64,000 nt of DNA from the NCBI RefSeq assembly GCF_001286805.1, contig NZ_CXYV01000002.1:558001-622000 (forward strand). Reading direction: 5' to 3'. The notes beneath the pieces were generated by a model. That model made no database searches. It was given only the letters and a program-made list of their open reading frames with translations, and was not told the DNA's origin. Shown in pieces: positions 17,236 through 25,643 of the stretch (position 1 is the first letter of the stretch; every line of letters starts with the position of its first letter). Both the position numbers and the translations under genes were made by a program. The DNA comes from Kallipyga gabonensis (GTDB lineage: Bacteria; Bacillota; Clostridia; Tissierellales; Peptoniphilaceae).

Positions 17236-18123
17236 ATGTTAGTGGGATATGCCTGTAAATTAAAAGGCCTAATTGATAAGGATCTAGCGCTTAAAATCAA
17301 TAGCTTGGTATTTTCCTTATTCATGCCGATGAACCTTTTCTTAAGTTCTAGTCAGTCTTTTGAAATAAGAAGGGAGCTAGTTGGTGTCATTGCCTTCACC
17401 CTGTCCGGCATGCTTCTTGTATTCTTCATCTCCTGGTTTTTTTACAGCAGATGGGTCACGGAGGATAAGTATCTTGGCTCCCTAATTCAATCCAGCTATC
17501 GGACGAATTTAGGTTTATTTGGTTCGGCCCTCACATATGCTCTCCTACAAGGTAAGGGAACGGGAATAATAGAGGTTTTGGTTGCGGTGTATATTCCTCT
17601 TGCCAATGTGCTCTCTATTTTTATCTTGCAGTACTATGGTTCAACAAAGACATCAATGAAGGATACCCTGGTACATGTTCTAAAGAATCCTCTGATCGAT
17701 GCTGTATTATTGGGGCTGGTATTCTCGCTTCTAGATATTAAAATCCCAGACCTCCTCTATGGACCCATGAAGTCTATTGCAAACATTGGGACACCTCTGG
17801 CTTTGATTTCGTTAGGGGCCATCTTCTCCTTTGAAGCCACAAAGAAGATTTTTAAGGCCCTTGTAGTTTCAACGATCGGTCGTCTGGTCATTGTTCCTCT
17901 CTGTATGCTATCCCTTGCAGTTCTCATCGGTTACCGAGGAGAAACTCTGGTTGCTCTTTTAGCGGTCTTTGCTTCGCCTGTAGCAGTTGTTACTTATTCC
18001 ATGTCATCCTCCATGGGACAAGATGAGGAATTGGCTGGACAGATCCTGATTTTTACTTCGATCTTCTGTGCATTCAGCTTATTTTTCTTTATCTATGTTT
18101 TTAAGAGTCTTCAACTGATATAG
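17236..18123 (+). CDS. AEC family transporter (auxin-efflux-carrier-like), probably missing its first residues
   Basis: A 295-residue membrane protein with about ten helices in two halves. It starts LVGYACKLKGLIDKDLALKINSLVFSLFMPMNLFLSS, a typical AEC first repeat, and continues with IGTPLALISLGAIFSF. Family members export or import small organic acids. Relatives usually have 10-15 further residues before LVGY. Here the upstream frame stays open but runs into the dehydrogenase relic, and no ribosome binding site precedes the ATG. So this gene lost its 5' end and promoter in the deletion; it may be silent. Nothing else in the frame is damaged. Confidence 0.75.
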   Translation: MLVGYACKLKGLIDKDLALKINSLVFSLFMPMNLFLSSSQSFEIRRELVGVIAFTLSGMLLVFFISWFFYSRWVTEDKYLGSLIQSSYRTNLGLFGSALTYALLQGKGTGIIEVLVAVYIPLANVLSIFILQYYGSTKTSMKDTLVHVLKNPLIDAVLLGLVFSLLDIKIPDLLYGPMKSIANIGTPLALISLGAIFSFEATKKIFKALVVSTIGRLVIVPLCMLSLAVLIGYRGETLVALLAVFASPVAVVTYSMSSSMGQDEELAGQILIFTSIFCAFSLFFFIYVFKSLQLI

Positions 18124-18189
18124 AATGATGGAGCCAATAAGGATTGTTAGCTGAGAGCTATAGATTTTTAATCAAAGCCTAGAAATCTT

Positions 18190-18350
18190 AGTCGTTAGGC
18201 GACAGTTCAGAAGCATAAACATCTAGGCTAGTGAGACAGAAAGCAATAACGATTAACACTAATCCAAATTTATTGGATTGTTTTCATTTCAATCTCACTG
18301 TTGTCTCAACTAAGCAACTAATGTGTGAGATGCAAGTGAGAAATCCCTCC
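18190..18350 (+). pseudogene. relic of the 3' end of a solute-binding protein gene
   Basis: The stretch from about 18210 to 18395 is similar, with differences, to the end and 3' untranslated region of the binding-protein gene at 25190-25368. GTGAGACAGAAAGCAATAAC here matches GTGAGACTGAAAGCTATAAT there (the last coding codons). The shared AACACTAATCCAA, GGATTGTTTTCATTTCA and GTGAGAAA stretches follow, then a hairpin ending in TTCTTTC. A TAA replaces a Glu codon here. Thus an older copy of the transporter operon once ended here. Confidence 0.65.
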
Positions 18351-18392
18351 TAAGAAAGAACCTAGTTTTCAAGACTAGGTTCTTTCTTTCGC
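18351..18392 (+). terminator. terminator of the lost operon copy
   Basis: AAGAAAGAACCTAGTTTT pairs with ACTAGGTTCTTTCTTT. Same design and position as the terminator at 25331-25368 after the intact binding-protein gene. Confidence 0.8.
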
Positions 18393-18526
18393 TCTATTTC
18401 TATTCTCCAAACACCTATCTTTTTTTCTTAGTCAATATTTTTTTTATTTATGACGTAGTTATATGAGCAAGCATGTTAATTAAATCTAAAAAAATAAGTT
18501 TTTTTGAATATTACGCAAGAAATCGC

Positions 18527-18555
18527 TTGCAATAGATGGCTTATTTTGATATAAT
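18527..18555 (+). promoter_or_regulatory. promoter of the module 2 operon
   Basis: TTGCAA (18527-18532), 17-bp spacer, TATAAT (18550-18555). The -35 box lies in an inverted repeat, GCAAG-AAATC-GCTTGC (18515-18530). The 9-mer GCTTGCAAT (18525-18533) recurs inverted as ATTGCAAGC at 18645-18653, downstream of the start site. These look like operator sites for the DeoR regulator encoded next. Confidence 0.75.
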
Positions 18556-18682
18556 TTAGAAAATAATGAGCAAAAAAGAAATAAATTGAAACAAACCATA
18601 TCTTTTACTCTATTTTAGAGCAAGTTTTTCTGCTAATAAAAACGATTGCAAGCCTATTTTGGAATCCTGTAGGAGGAGCTCG

Positions 18683-19450
18683 ATGATTCAAGCTGAACGT
18701 TTAGAGGCCATTCAAAACCTATCAGATACCAATGATATTGTCACATGGGAGTATTTAGAGGACCTTTTAAGTGTTTCACGTTCGACCATACGCCGTGATG
18801 TTAATGAATTAGAAAATGCTGGCATATTAAGAAAGACTACGGGCGGTTTTGTTTTTAATCCAAAGACGCATCGTAGTGAGCCAAGTAATCGAATGCGTCA
18901 GGTTTCCAATACTGAGGAAAAAATAAAGATTGCAAAAGCTGGTCTCGAATATATTGAAAACAATAGCTTTATCATGCTTGACTCTGGTTCGACAGTTACA
19001 GAATTAGCCAGGCAAATTCCAAATATATTAAATCTATATGTTGTCACTTATGATTTTCAACATATTACTTATTTGGAAGAAAAAGAAAACATCACATCAT
19101 ATCTTGCGGGGGGGGTGGTTCGAAAAGGATTTACGGCATGCCACGGACATTTTGCAGAAAAGATGATGTCCAACTTTCATGCAAATACTTGTTTTTTAGG
19201 TGCTGACGGGGTGACCCCATCGTTTGGAATATCTGGTTTCAATTCTTATGATGTTCATTTGAAACAAATCATGATCGAGCAATCTGAGCGGGTCATACTA
19301 TTAGCTGATCATTCAAAGTTCGGGAAGGATGCATTTACCTTTGTTGCTTCAGTCAAAGATATTGATGTCATCATTACAGATAATAAGACGCCTGAGAATC
19401 AAGTGGAAGCTCTGAGAGATTTGGGCGTAAAAGTCGTTGTTGTCGAATAG
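18683..19450 (+). CDS. DeoR/GlpR family transcriptional regulator
   Basis: A 255-residue repressor. The N-terminal DeoR helix-turn-helix (QAERLEAIQN...WEYLEDLLSVSRSTIRRDVNELENAGIL) is followed by a sugar-phosphate-binding isomerase-like domain (MLDSGSTVTELARQI, then FLGADGV and ADHSKFGKDAF). Such proteins sense a phosphorylated sugar, which fits the sugar kinase in the same operon. Start at 18683 is preceded by GGAGGAG; an upstream in-frame ATG at 18659 has none. It is the first gene of module 2, and the candidate operators flank its transcription start. Confidence 0.92.
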   Translation: MIQAERLEAIQNLSDTNDIVTWEYLEDLLSVSRSTIRRDVNELENAGILRKTTGGFVFNPKTHRSEPSNRMRQVSNTEEKIKIAKAGLEYIENNSFIMLDSGSTVTELARQIPNILNLYVVTYDFQHITYLEEKENITSYLAGGVVRKGFTACHGHFAEKMMSNFHANTCFLGADGVTPSFGISGFNSYDVHLKQIMIEQSERVILLADHSKFGKDAFTFVASVKDIDVIITDNKTPENQVEALRDLGVKVVVVE

Positions 19451-19465
19451 GCTAGGGAGGCTGTC

Positions 19466-20224
19466 ATGGATTTTCCAACAACTTTTTTTGGATGGGTGAG
19501 CTTTTTACTTGATAAATATTCTATGGATTTTCTCAGGGGACTCTTAGTTACTCTAGAGCTTGCAATTATCGGCACCATTTTAGGATGCCTTATCGGCTTT
19601 ATTGTGGGAATGATACGAACAATCCCGATTGATGAAGATTCCTCAATGGTGCGAAAAACACTCACAAGAATTATAAAAGCAGTTTTAAGCGTCTATGTCG
19701 AAGTAGTTCGTGGTACGCCAATGATGGTTCAAGCTATGGTTCTTTATTATGGAACGATGTCGATTTGGGATATGGATATTCCGTCATTCCGTGCCGGTAT
19801 CGCAGTCCTTTCTTTAAATATAGGTGCATATATGGCTGAATCTGTTCGGGGTGCGATTAAAGGGATTGATCCCGGTCAGATGGAAGGAGGAAAGGCGATA
19901 GGAATGAATTACGGACAAATCATGGCCCGGATTATTCTTCCACAAGCCTTTATTAATCTTATTCCACAGATTGGGAATACTTTTGTTTCTGCGATTAAGG
20001 ATACTTCTGTCTTAAACGTCATTGCTGTCACAGAATTATATTTCACAGCAAAGACAATTACCGGTACTTATTACAAATTCTTCGAAACCTACATAATCAT
20101 CTGTGCCATCTACTTTATCCTCACCTTTACCGTGTCCTATCTACTAAAATTTGTGGATAAAAAGTTAGCAGGTGGACAAAACTATGAATTGATTCTTGAT
20201 GATAGTGAAAGTGAGGTGGCCTAA
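19466..20224 (+). CDS. ABC transporter permease, polar amino acid (HisM/GlnP) type
   Basis: A 252-residue membrane subunit with about five helices. The permease fits the polar-amino-acid uptake family: [19 protein letters not shown] at the start, [19 protein letters not shown] in the middle, and the ATPase-docking EAA loop [23 protein letters not shown]. It works with the ATPase encoded next and the lipoprotein binding protein at the operon end. Its stop and the ATPase start share one base (TAATG), so translation is coupled. An unusual feature is its operon with sugar-type enzymes. Confidence 0.92.
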   Translation: MDFPTTFFGWVSFLLDKYSMDFLRGLLVTLELAIIGTILGCLIGFIVGMIRTIPIDEDSSMVRKTLTRIIKAVLSVYVEVVRGTPMMVQAMVLYYGTMSIWDMDIPSFRAGIAVLSLNIGAYMAESVRGAIKGIDPGQMEGGKAIGMNYGQIMARIILPQAFINLIPQIGNTFVSAIKDTSVLNVIAVTELYFTAKTITGTYYKFFETYIIICAIYFILTFTVSYLLKFVDKKLAGGQNYELILDDSESEVA

Positions 20225-20961
20225 TGGCAGAACCCATCCTACGTGTTGAGCATCTGAAAAAAACATTCGGTACACATGAGGTTTTAAAAGATATTAATTT
20301 TGAAGTGGACAAAGGTGAGGTTATTTCTGTAATCGGTTCTTCAGGATCAGGAAAATCAACTCTCCTGCGTTGTATTAATCAGTTGGAAAGAGTTACAGAT
20401 GGAAAAATCCTTTACAAAGGGCAGGAGGTTCCAAGATCTACTAAAGGAAAAAGCCTATTTCGGGCTAAGGTTGGCATGGTTTTCCAGTCTTTTAACCTCT
20501 TTGCCAACCTAAATGCAATAGAAAATTGCATGATTGGTCCCCAAACAGTTCTGAAAAAGAGCAAGCAAGAGGCTCAAGAACTGGCCATGAAATACTTGAA
20601 GGCAGTAGGGATGAGTGCTTATCGAAACGCTCGCCCCCATCAATTATCCGGTGGACAAAAACAAAGAGTGGCTATTGCCAGAGCCCTTTGTATGCAGCCC
20701 GAAGTTCTATTATTCGATGAACCTACTTCGGCCCTTGATCCGGAGATGGTGGGTGAGGTACTACAAGTAATTGCAAAGCTAGCTGAAACAGGTATGACCA
20801 TGGTTATTGTCACACATGAAATGATGTTTGCAAGAGACATTTCCAGCCGTGTTGTTTTCATGGACCATGGAGTTATTGAGGAGCAGGGCCCGCCTGAACA
20901 GCTGTTTAATAACCCGAATAGTGAAAGAACCAGGGAATTCTTAGCTAGATTTCAAAGATAG
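20224..20961 (+). CDS. ABC transporter ATP-binding protein, polar amino acid type
   Basis: A 245-residue ATPase that powers the import system. Walker A is [10 protein letters not shown]-loop MVFQSFNLF, signature LSGGQKQR, Walker [16 protein letters not shown], and the switch His is in VTHEM. Highly similar to GlnQ/HisP-type subunits. Cotranslated with the permease gene and followed after 38 bases by the isomerase gene. Confidence 0.95.
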   Translation: MAEPILRVEHLKKTFGTHEVLKDINFEVDKGEVISVIGSSGSGKSTLLRCINQLERVTDGKILYKGQEVPRSTKGKSLFRAKVGMVFQSFNLFANLNAIENCMIGPQTVLKKSKQEAQELAMKYLKAVGMSAYRNARPHQLSGGQKQRVAIARALCMQPEVLLFDEPTSALDPEMVGEVLQVIAKLAETGMTMVIVTHEMMFARDISSRVVFMDHGVIEEQGPPEQLFNNPNSERTREFLARFQR

Positions 20962-20999
20962 GGGATAGACCTGGATAAAAGAGGAGAGAGGAGTTTCCC

Positions 21000-21827
21000 T
21001 TGATTACGGCAACAAAGATCGCCGGTATGGGAATACATTACCGATATTTTTCTCGTTCATATATGTTGGAGGCACAAAAATCAGTTGGCTTTTCTTCCAT
21101 TGAATTATATTGCGGAGAGCCTCATATTCACATTAGCTCTGAGGGAATAGCGGATGAAAAGGAAGTGATAAAAGATATTAAAGATTCAGGGTTACAAGTG
21201 ATATGTGTTACTCCGGATAATTGTATGAGCCCTTGGCAATACGCCGTCAGAGGTGATACAGCTCTGCAAGAAACTAAGAGGTATTTTTTGAGTACACTTG
21301 ACCTCGCTCTTACACTCCAATGCCCAAGAGTAGCCTGTCATTCCGGCTGGGGGATGAGAAATGAATCAGAGAAAGAAGCCTGGTTGAGGAGTCTACATTT
21401 TTTTGAGTGGTATGCAGAACAAGCAGCTGACAGGGGGATAATCCTAGTGATGGAATCCCTTCGGGAGCAAGAATCAAATCTGGTCAACTCCTTGCCTCGC
21501 CTGAAAAGATATTTAAAGGAACTGGACCATCCCTCCGTTCAGCCTATGATTGATACCTGTGCGATGGCGGTAGCGGGTGAAACTTTGGAGGATTGGTTCA
21601 ATGCATTTGAAGGCAATATTCAGCACCTCCATTTTATCGATGGAACCCCTTACGGTCATCTTGTATGGGGGGATGGGAATCGGTCATTGACCGATTATAT
21701 TGAAACACTTAATAAATTTGGCTATCAAGGATACCTAACTCAAGAGCTCACGGATAATAGATATTATGTTGATCCCAAGGAGGCAGATAAAAAAAGTTTT
21801 AAGGCTATTTGTCAACAGCTGGATTAA
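21000..21827 (+). CDS. sugar phosphate isomerase/epimerase family protein, FrlC-like
   Basis: A 275-residue TIM-barrel protein of the AP-endonuclease-2/xylose-isomerase-like fold. The pattern GFSSIELYCGEPHIHI, then a TPDN...GDTALQET segment, ILVMESLREQESNLVN, MIDTCAMAVAGE and IQHLHFIDG resembles E. coli FrlC, the fructoselysine 3-epimerase. The acidic and His residues in these blocks are the expected metal ligands. It starts with TTG, supported by GAGGAGAGAGGAG upstream. With an amino-acid-type importer beside it, a glycated amino acid or similar conjugate is a plausible substrate. The FrlC resemblance is from memory of the family, not from a search. Confidence 0.82.
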   Translation: MITATKIAGMGIHYRYFSRSYMLEAQKSVGFSSIELYCGEPHIHISSEGIADEKEVIKDIKDSGLQVICVTPDNCMSPWQYAVRGDTALQETKRYFLSTLDLALTLQCPRVACHSGWGMRNESEKEAWLRSLHFFEWYAEQAADRGIILVMESLREQESNLVNSLPRLKRYLKELDHPSVQPMIDTCAMAVAGETLEDWFNAFEGNIQHLHFIDGTPYGHLVWGDGNRSLTDYIETLNKFGYQGYLTQELTDNRYYVDPKEADKKSFKAICQQLD

Positions 21828-21861
21828 CTTATTGAAATAATCTTAAAGAAATGAGGTATTT

Positions 21862-22656
21862 ATGTGGACAAAAGAACTGTTCGGGACAGATAAACCAATT
21901 ATTGCTTTATTACATTTAGATTCACTGCCGGGTGAGCCCGGGTATCAGGGTTCACTGCAAGATGTTATGGATCATGCAAAGACTGATTTGGACAATTTGC
22001 AGGAAGCCGGTGTAGATGGAATTCTTATTGCCAACGAGTATTGCTTTCCAATTACTGCAGATACAGGAACCGTTACTTTAATGGCCATGGCAGCAGTTAT
22101 AGGTTATTTATATCCACACATTAAGGTCCCCTTTGGTACCAACGTGGTGTATAACCCGGAAGAAACCATTAAGATGGCGGCCGTCTTTGATGCCTCTTTT
22201 GGAAGAAGTGCCTTCAGTGGTGCTTATACAGGAACCTATGGCATTCATTCCGTGGATTTTGGCAAGAATGTCCGTCTGAAATATTCATTAGGGAAACCGG
22301 AAATTCAGTTGCTTTGTAAATTCAATCCCGAAGGTGATTCACGCCTTGGTGATCAAACAGAAGAAGAGGTATTTAAGACCTTAACGGATGGGGGTTTTGT
22401 AGGAGCTCTGTGTGTTTCCGGACCTGGTTCAGGACAAGAAGCTGACTATGGCTATCTGACTAAAATCTGTGAAATGGCGAAAACTCGCAAGGTTCTCGTT
22501 TTTTGTAATACCGGATGCCGATATGACACAATCGATAAAATTCTAGAAGTGGCGGACGGTGCTTGCGTTGGTACTGCTTTTAAGGATGAGAGCGGCAGAG
22601 TATCTCTTGAAAAGACCAAGAAATTTATGGAATTGGTTAAGGAAAAACGCAGTTAA
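21862..22656 (+). CDS. BtpA/SgcQ family TIM-barrel protein
   Basis: A 264-residue soluble protein with family hallmarks: PIIALLHLDSLPGEPGYQG at the N-terminus, LQEAGVDGILIANEYCFP, VPFGTNVVYNPEETIKMAAVFDASFGR, and a C-terminal part ending in a Gly-rich turn (VCVSGPGSGQ-like) and ADGACVGTAFK. BtpA relatives are common in sugar-utilisation operons, but their reaction is not established. As no deglycase or aldolase is otherwise present, this protein is the candidate for the bond-cleaving step after phosphorylation; that is inference. GAGG is before the ATG. Confidence 0.85.
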   Translation: MWTKELFGTDKPIIALLHLDSLPGEPGYQGSLQDVMDHAKTDLDNLQEAGVDGILIANEYCFPITADTGTVTLMAMAAVIGYLYPHIKVPFGTNVVYNPEETIKMAAVFDASFGRSAFSGAYTGTYGIHSVDFGKNVRLKYSLGKPEIQLLCKFNPEGDSRLGDQTEEEVFKTLTDGGFVGALCVSGPGSGQEADYGYLTKICEMAKTRKVLVFCNTGCRYDTIDKILEVADGACVGTAFKDESGRVSLEKTKKFMELVKEKRS

Positions 22657-22671
22657 GTTAGAGAGATGATC

Positions 22672-24198
22672 ATGAAAAAGTATTTTATGGGTGTTGATGT
22701 AGGGACACAACAGACAAAAGGCATATTAATTGACCAAAATTTACGGCCAGTTACTAGTTATGCAGTCAGTCATACCATTGAAAACTCTCAACCTTACCAC
22801 TATGAAATGGATGCCAATATCTGGTGGGATGAATTTTGTCAGATCAGTAAGGAGTTACAAAAATCAGCTGGAATCGAATCCCAAGAGATTGCAGGCGTAG
22901 GTGTCAGCGTAATGGGTTGCGACTGCATATCTGTGGATCGTGAGGTCAAGCCCATTAGAAAGGCGATTTTATACGGAATTGATGCTCGATCCGTGGACCA
23001 AATTAGGAAGCTTGACGAGGATTTTGGGGAAGAAAAAGTTTTGGAAATGTTCGGTCATAAACCTAATTCCGATGATATTTCCACTAAGATCCTATGGATC
23101 AAGGAAAATGAACCGGAAGTTTTTAAGAAAACCTATAAATTCCTTACCGGTTCCTCTTATATGGTCGCTAAACTCACTGGAAACTATTGGATTGACCAAT
23201 ATCTGGCTAAAGGCTCCTTTCGCCCTCTTTATAACGATGATGGTTCCTTCAATAATGAATACTCCTCCTATTTCTGTACCAGTGATCAGTTGGCTAAGAC
23301 CGGTGTAGTCACCGATATTGCCGGGGGAGTCAATCAAAAAGCAGCAGAAGAAACCGGACTTAAAGAGGGAACACCTGTCATTATCGGAACCGGTGATTCA
23401 ACGGCAGAATCCGTGGCTTCCGGTTTGTTAGAAGAAGACATCCTCTTTGCCCAGGTTGGTTCAACCCTCTTCTATATCTTTTCAACAAATCAGAAGATTC
23501 CCTCATGTGATTTGGATAATTTCCCGGGAAGTGAGATTTTTACCGTTCCCGGTATTTATGCGGTGATGGGGGGGACAAATGCAGCAGGCTCTCTAACCGG
23601 ATGGATTAGGGATGAATTTTATTTTCCTGAGAGAGACCGGGAAAAAGGAGGCGGCCAAAACGCCTTTAAGATCATGGCTGAAGAGGCAGCAGAAATCCCG
23701 GCTGGTAGTACGGGGCTAGTTATCCTGCCTTATATTCATGGAGAAAGAAGCCCTATCCATGATCCTAAAGCCAGAGGAGTAATTTTCGGACTAAGAGGAC
23801 AGCATGATAGGAAGTCGATTACCCGTGCTTCTTTAGAAGCCGTTGCTTATTCTATCGGTTCCCATTTAAGATTATTTAAAAAACATAATCTTATCCCAAA
23901 TAAAATAATTTTGGCAGGAGGTGGTACAAAAAACAAAGTGTGGATGCAGATCATGGCTGATGTTCTTCAAAGTGAAATCTGTATTGCCGAAGATTGGCAA
24001 ACTGCTAGCTTTGGAGACGCATGTATGGCAGCAGTAGGAAGCGGTGAGCTGGCTGACTTTAAAGAATTGGCAGACGCTTTACCTCATGGAAGGATCATCC
24101 GTCCCAACCCAGATAATTTTGAGATTTATCAAAAATATTTGGATATCTATGAGGAGTTGTACCGCCGAAATAAGGATCTAATGCACGCATTATCCTAG
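22672..24198 (+). CDS. FGGY family carbohydrate kinase
   Basis: A 508-residue ATP-dependent sugar/polyol kinase. N-terminal GVDVGTQQTKGILID (phosphate-1 loop), GVGVSVMGCDC, then VIIGTGDSTAESVASG (catalytic Asp), VGSTLFY, and the C-terminal ILAGGGTKNKVWMQIMADVLQ adenosine loop are all present. Xylulokinase-like in layout; the sugar cannot be assigned. It follows the BtpA gene by 15 bases and probably traps the imported or epimerised substrate as a phosphate. An ATG two codons earlier (22666) is possible. Confidence 0.9.
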   Translation: MKKYFMGVDVGTQQTKGILIDQNLRPVTSYAVSHTIENSQPYHYEMDANIWWDEFCQISKELQKSAGIESQEIAGVGVSVMGCDCISVDREVKPIRKAILYGIDARSVDQIRKLDEDFGEEKVLEMFGHKPNSDDISTKILWIKENEPEVFKKTYKFLTGSSYMVAKLTGNYWIDQYLAKGSFRPLYNDDGSFNNEYSSYFCTSDQLAKTGVVTDIAGGVNQKAAEETGLKEGTPVIIGTGDSTAESVASGLLEEDILFAQVGSTLFYIFSTNQKIPSCDLDNFPGSEIFTVPGIYAVMGGTNAAGSLTGWIRDEFYFPERDREKGGGQNAFKIMAEEAAEIPAGSTGLVILPYIHGERSPIHDPKARGVIFGLRGQHDRKSITRASLEAVAYSIGSHLRLFKKHNLIPNKIILAGGGTKNKVWMQIMADVLQSEICIAEDWQTASFGDACMAAVGSGELADFKELADALPHGRIIRPNPDNFEIYQKYLDIYEELYRRNKDLMHALS

Positions 24199-24267
24199 AA
24201 CATCTTTAAATGACTCACCGGAATAAAGCGGATGATGAAGATCTCATCTATTGAAAAAGGAGAAACT

Positions 24268-25239
24268 ATGAAAAAACGTAAATTCACTGTGTTAGCACTG
24301 GTCCTATCTTTTGCTTTCATCTTGGCTGCTTGTGGCAACAACAAGCCTAATGATACAAATTCATCTGAGGATCCCAATGCATCATCTCAAGCTTCGGAAT
24401 CTCAGGAAGCATCGAATACTGAAGAAAAATATCCTGCCGGTTATACTCTTCGTGTCGGGATGAACTGTGGTGCCGCTCCCTTCAACTGGACTCAGGATGA
24501 TGACTCCTATAATGGTTATCCCATTGATGGAACACAGCAATTTGTTGCTGGATATGATGTTGAGATGGCTCGTCGAATCTGCGATGCTAATGGTTGGAAA
24601 TTGCAAGTTATTAAAACGGATTGGGATGGCATGATTCCTGGAGTAGTCTCAGGAAAACTTGATTGCTGCATTTCCACTCTTGGCGTAACCAAAGAACGTC
24701 TCCAATCCGTAGATTTCTCGCACTATTATTGGAATAATGGTTGCGTTATGGTTGTACGTAAAGATAGCAAATACGCCAATGCCACCTCTCTTCAGGATTT
24801 TGATGGTGCAAAGGTAACTTCTGAACTCGTTTCCATTTGGATGCCTCTCGTTGATCAGATCCCGAATGTGGACAAACAGCCTGGCTTATCAGATATGTCC
24901 CAGCTTCTAGTTGGTGTAAGCTCCGGTAAGTTAGATGCCATTATCACTGGCCTGACTGAGGCACAGTCTGGATGTATGTCCAACCCTGATCTTACATATG
25001 TTACTTTTGAGGAAGGCAAAGGATTTGATGTTGAGCTGTCCGCTCTGTGTGCAGCAATTCCTATTCAAAAGGGAAATACCGAGTTGATTGAAAAATGCAA
25101 TAAGGTCATCGATACCCTGTCTGATCAAGATAGGTTGGATATTATGACCAAAGCTTTGAACTCCCAGCCCTTGAGTGATGGATCCGATGCGGAAGCCATC
25201 CAAGCAAGTGAGACTGAAAGCTATAATGATGAACACTAA
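24268..25239 (+). CDS. ABC transporter substrate-binding lipoprotein, family 3
   Basis: A 323-residue lipoprotein: basic start, hydrophobic stretch, lipobox ILAAC (Cys23), then a Ser/Asn/Glu-rich linker. The family 3 binding domain follows, with LRVGMNCGAAPFNWT, AGYDVEMARRIC, WDGMIPGVVSGKLDCCISTLGVTKERLQSVDFSHYY. The Arg after the Thr-Lys-Glu is the residue that grips the alpha-carboxylate in amino-acid binders, so an amino acid moiety in the ligand is likely. Start chosen at 24268 (AAGGAG before it). It is last in the operon, after a 69-bp gap. A relic of a second copy's 3' end lies at 18.2 kb. Confidence 0.9.
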   Translation: MKKRKFTVLALVLSFAFILAACGNNKPNDTNSSEDPNASSQASESQEASNTEEKYPAGYTLRVGMNCGAAPFNWTQDDDSYNGYPIDGTQQFVAGYDVEMARRICDANGWKLQVIKTDWDGMIPGVVSGKLDCCISTLGVTKERLQSVDFSHYYWNNGCVMVVRKDSKYANATSLQDFDGAKVTSELVSIWMPLVDQIPNVDKQPGLSDMSQLLVGVSSGKLDAIITGLTEAQSGCMSNPDLTYVTFEEGKGFDVELSALCAAIPIQKGNTELIEKCNKVIDTLSDQDRLDIMTKALNSQPLSDGSDAEAIQASETESYNDEH

Positions 25240-25330
25240 TCCAAGTTTCTAGGATTGTTTTCATTTCATTCTCACTATCATTTCCACTAAATAACTGCGT
25301 TGTGGAATGTTCGTGAGAAAACCCTCCAAA

Positions 25331-25368
25331 AGAAAGGACCTGACCCTAGGGCCAGGTCCTTTCTTTTT
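25331..25368 (+). terminator. terminator of the module 2 operon
   Basis: AGAAAGGACCTGACCCT pairs with AGGGCCAGGTCCTTTCT and runs into TTTTTAATA. It sits about 90 bases after the binding-protein stop, and the composition returns to GC-rich soon after. Confidence 0.88.
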
Positions 25369-25510
25369 AATAAAAGACTGAAACAAATCAACTATCTCGC
25401 ATTTTTAGTGCTTTATTATCGCCTTATTCCAAATTTACTGGTCAAGGCTATGCAAATCCTGGATGGTCATGGTGTACTTTACGGAGTCAAGATAATGGTC
25501 CTCATGGAAA

Positions 25511-25551
25511 TAGTGGTGGTGGGGCGTTTTTTCGCCAACCACCACTACTCC
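25511..25551. repeat. single intergenic hairpin unit (same arms as array F)
   Basis: TAGTGGTGGT and ACCACCACTA form a 10-bp inverted repeat around GGGGCG-TTTTTT-CGCC. The arms are the same as those of the array at 61.85-62.14 kb. It lies in the 370-bp gap between the island terminator and the TerB operon; nothing else is seen in that gap. Confidence 0.7.
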
Positions 25552-25643
25552 TGACTCCAATCCAACCCCCTCCCCGTGTCCTACCGAAAAAGCGGGGTAT
25601 ATATGATCAGATGAAGATACGGCAGGACCGGGAAGGAGAGGGC

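Noticed and set aside
8083-25610. att sites or integrase of an integrative element
   Set aside because: No integrase gene, no tRNA at the borders, and no matching direct repeats were found at 8.1 and 25.4 kb.
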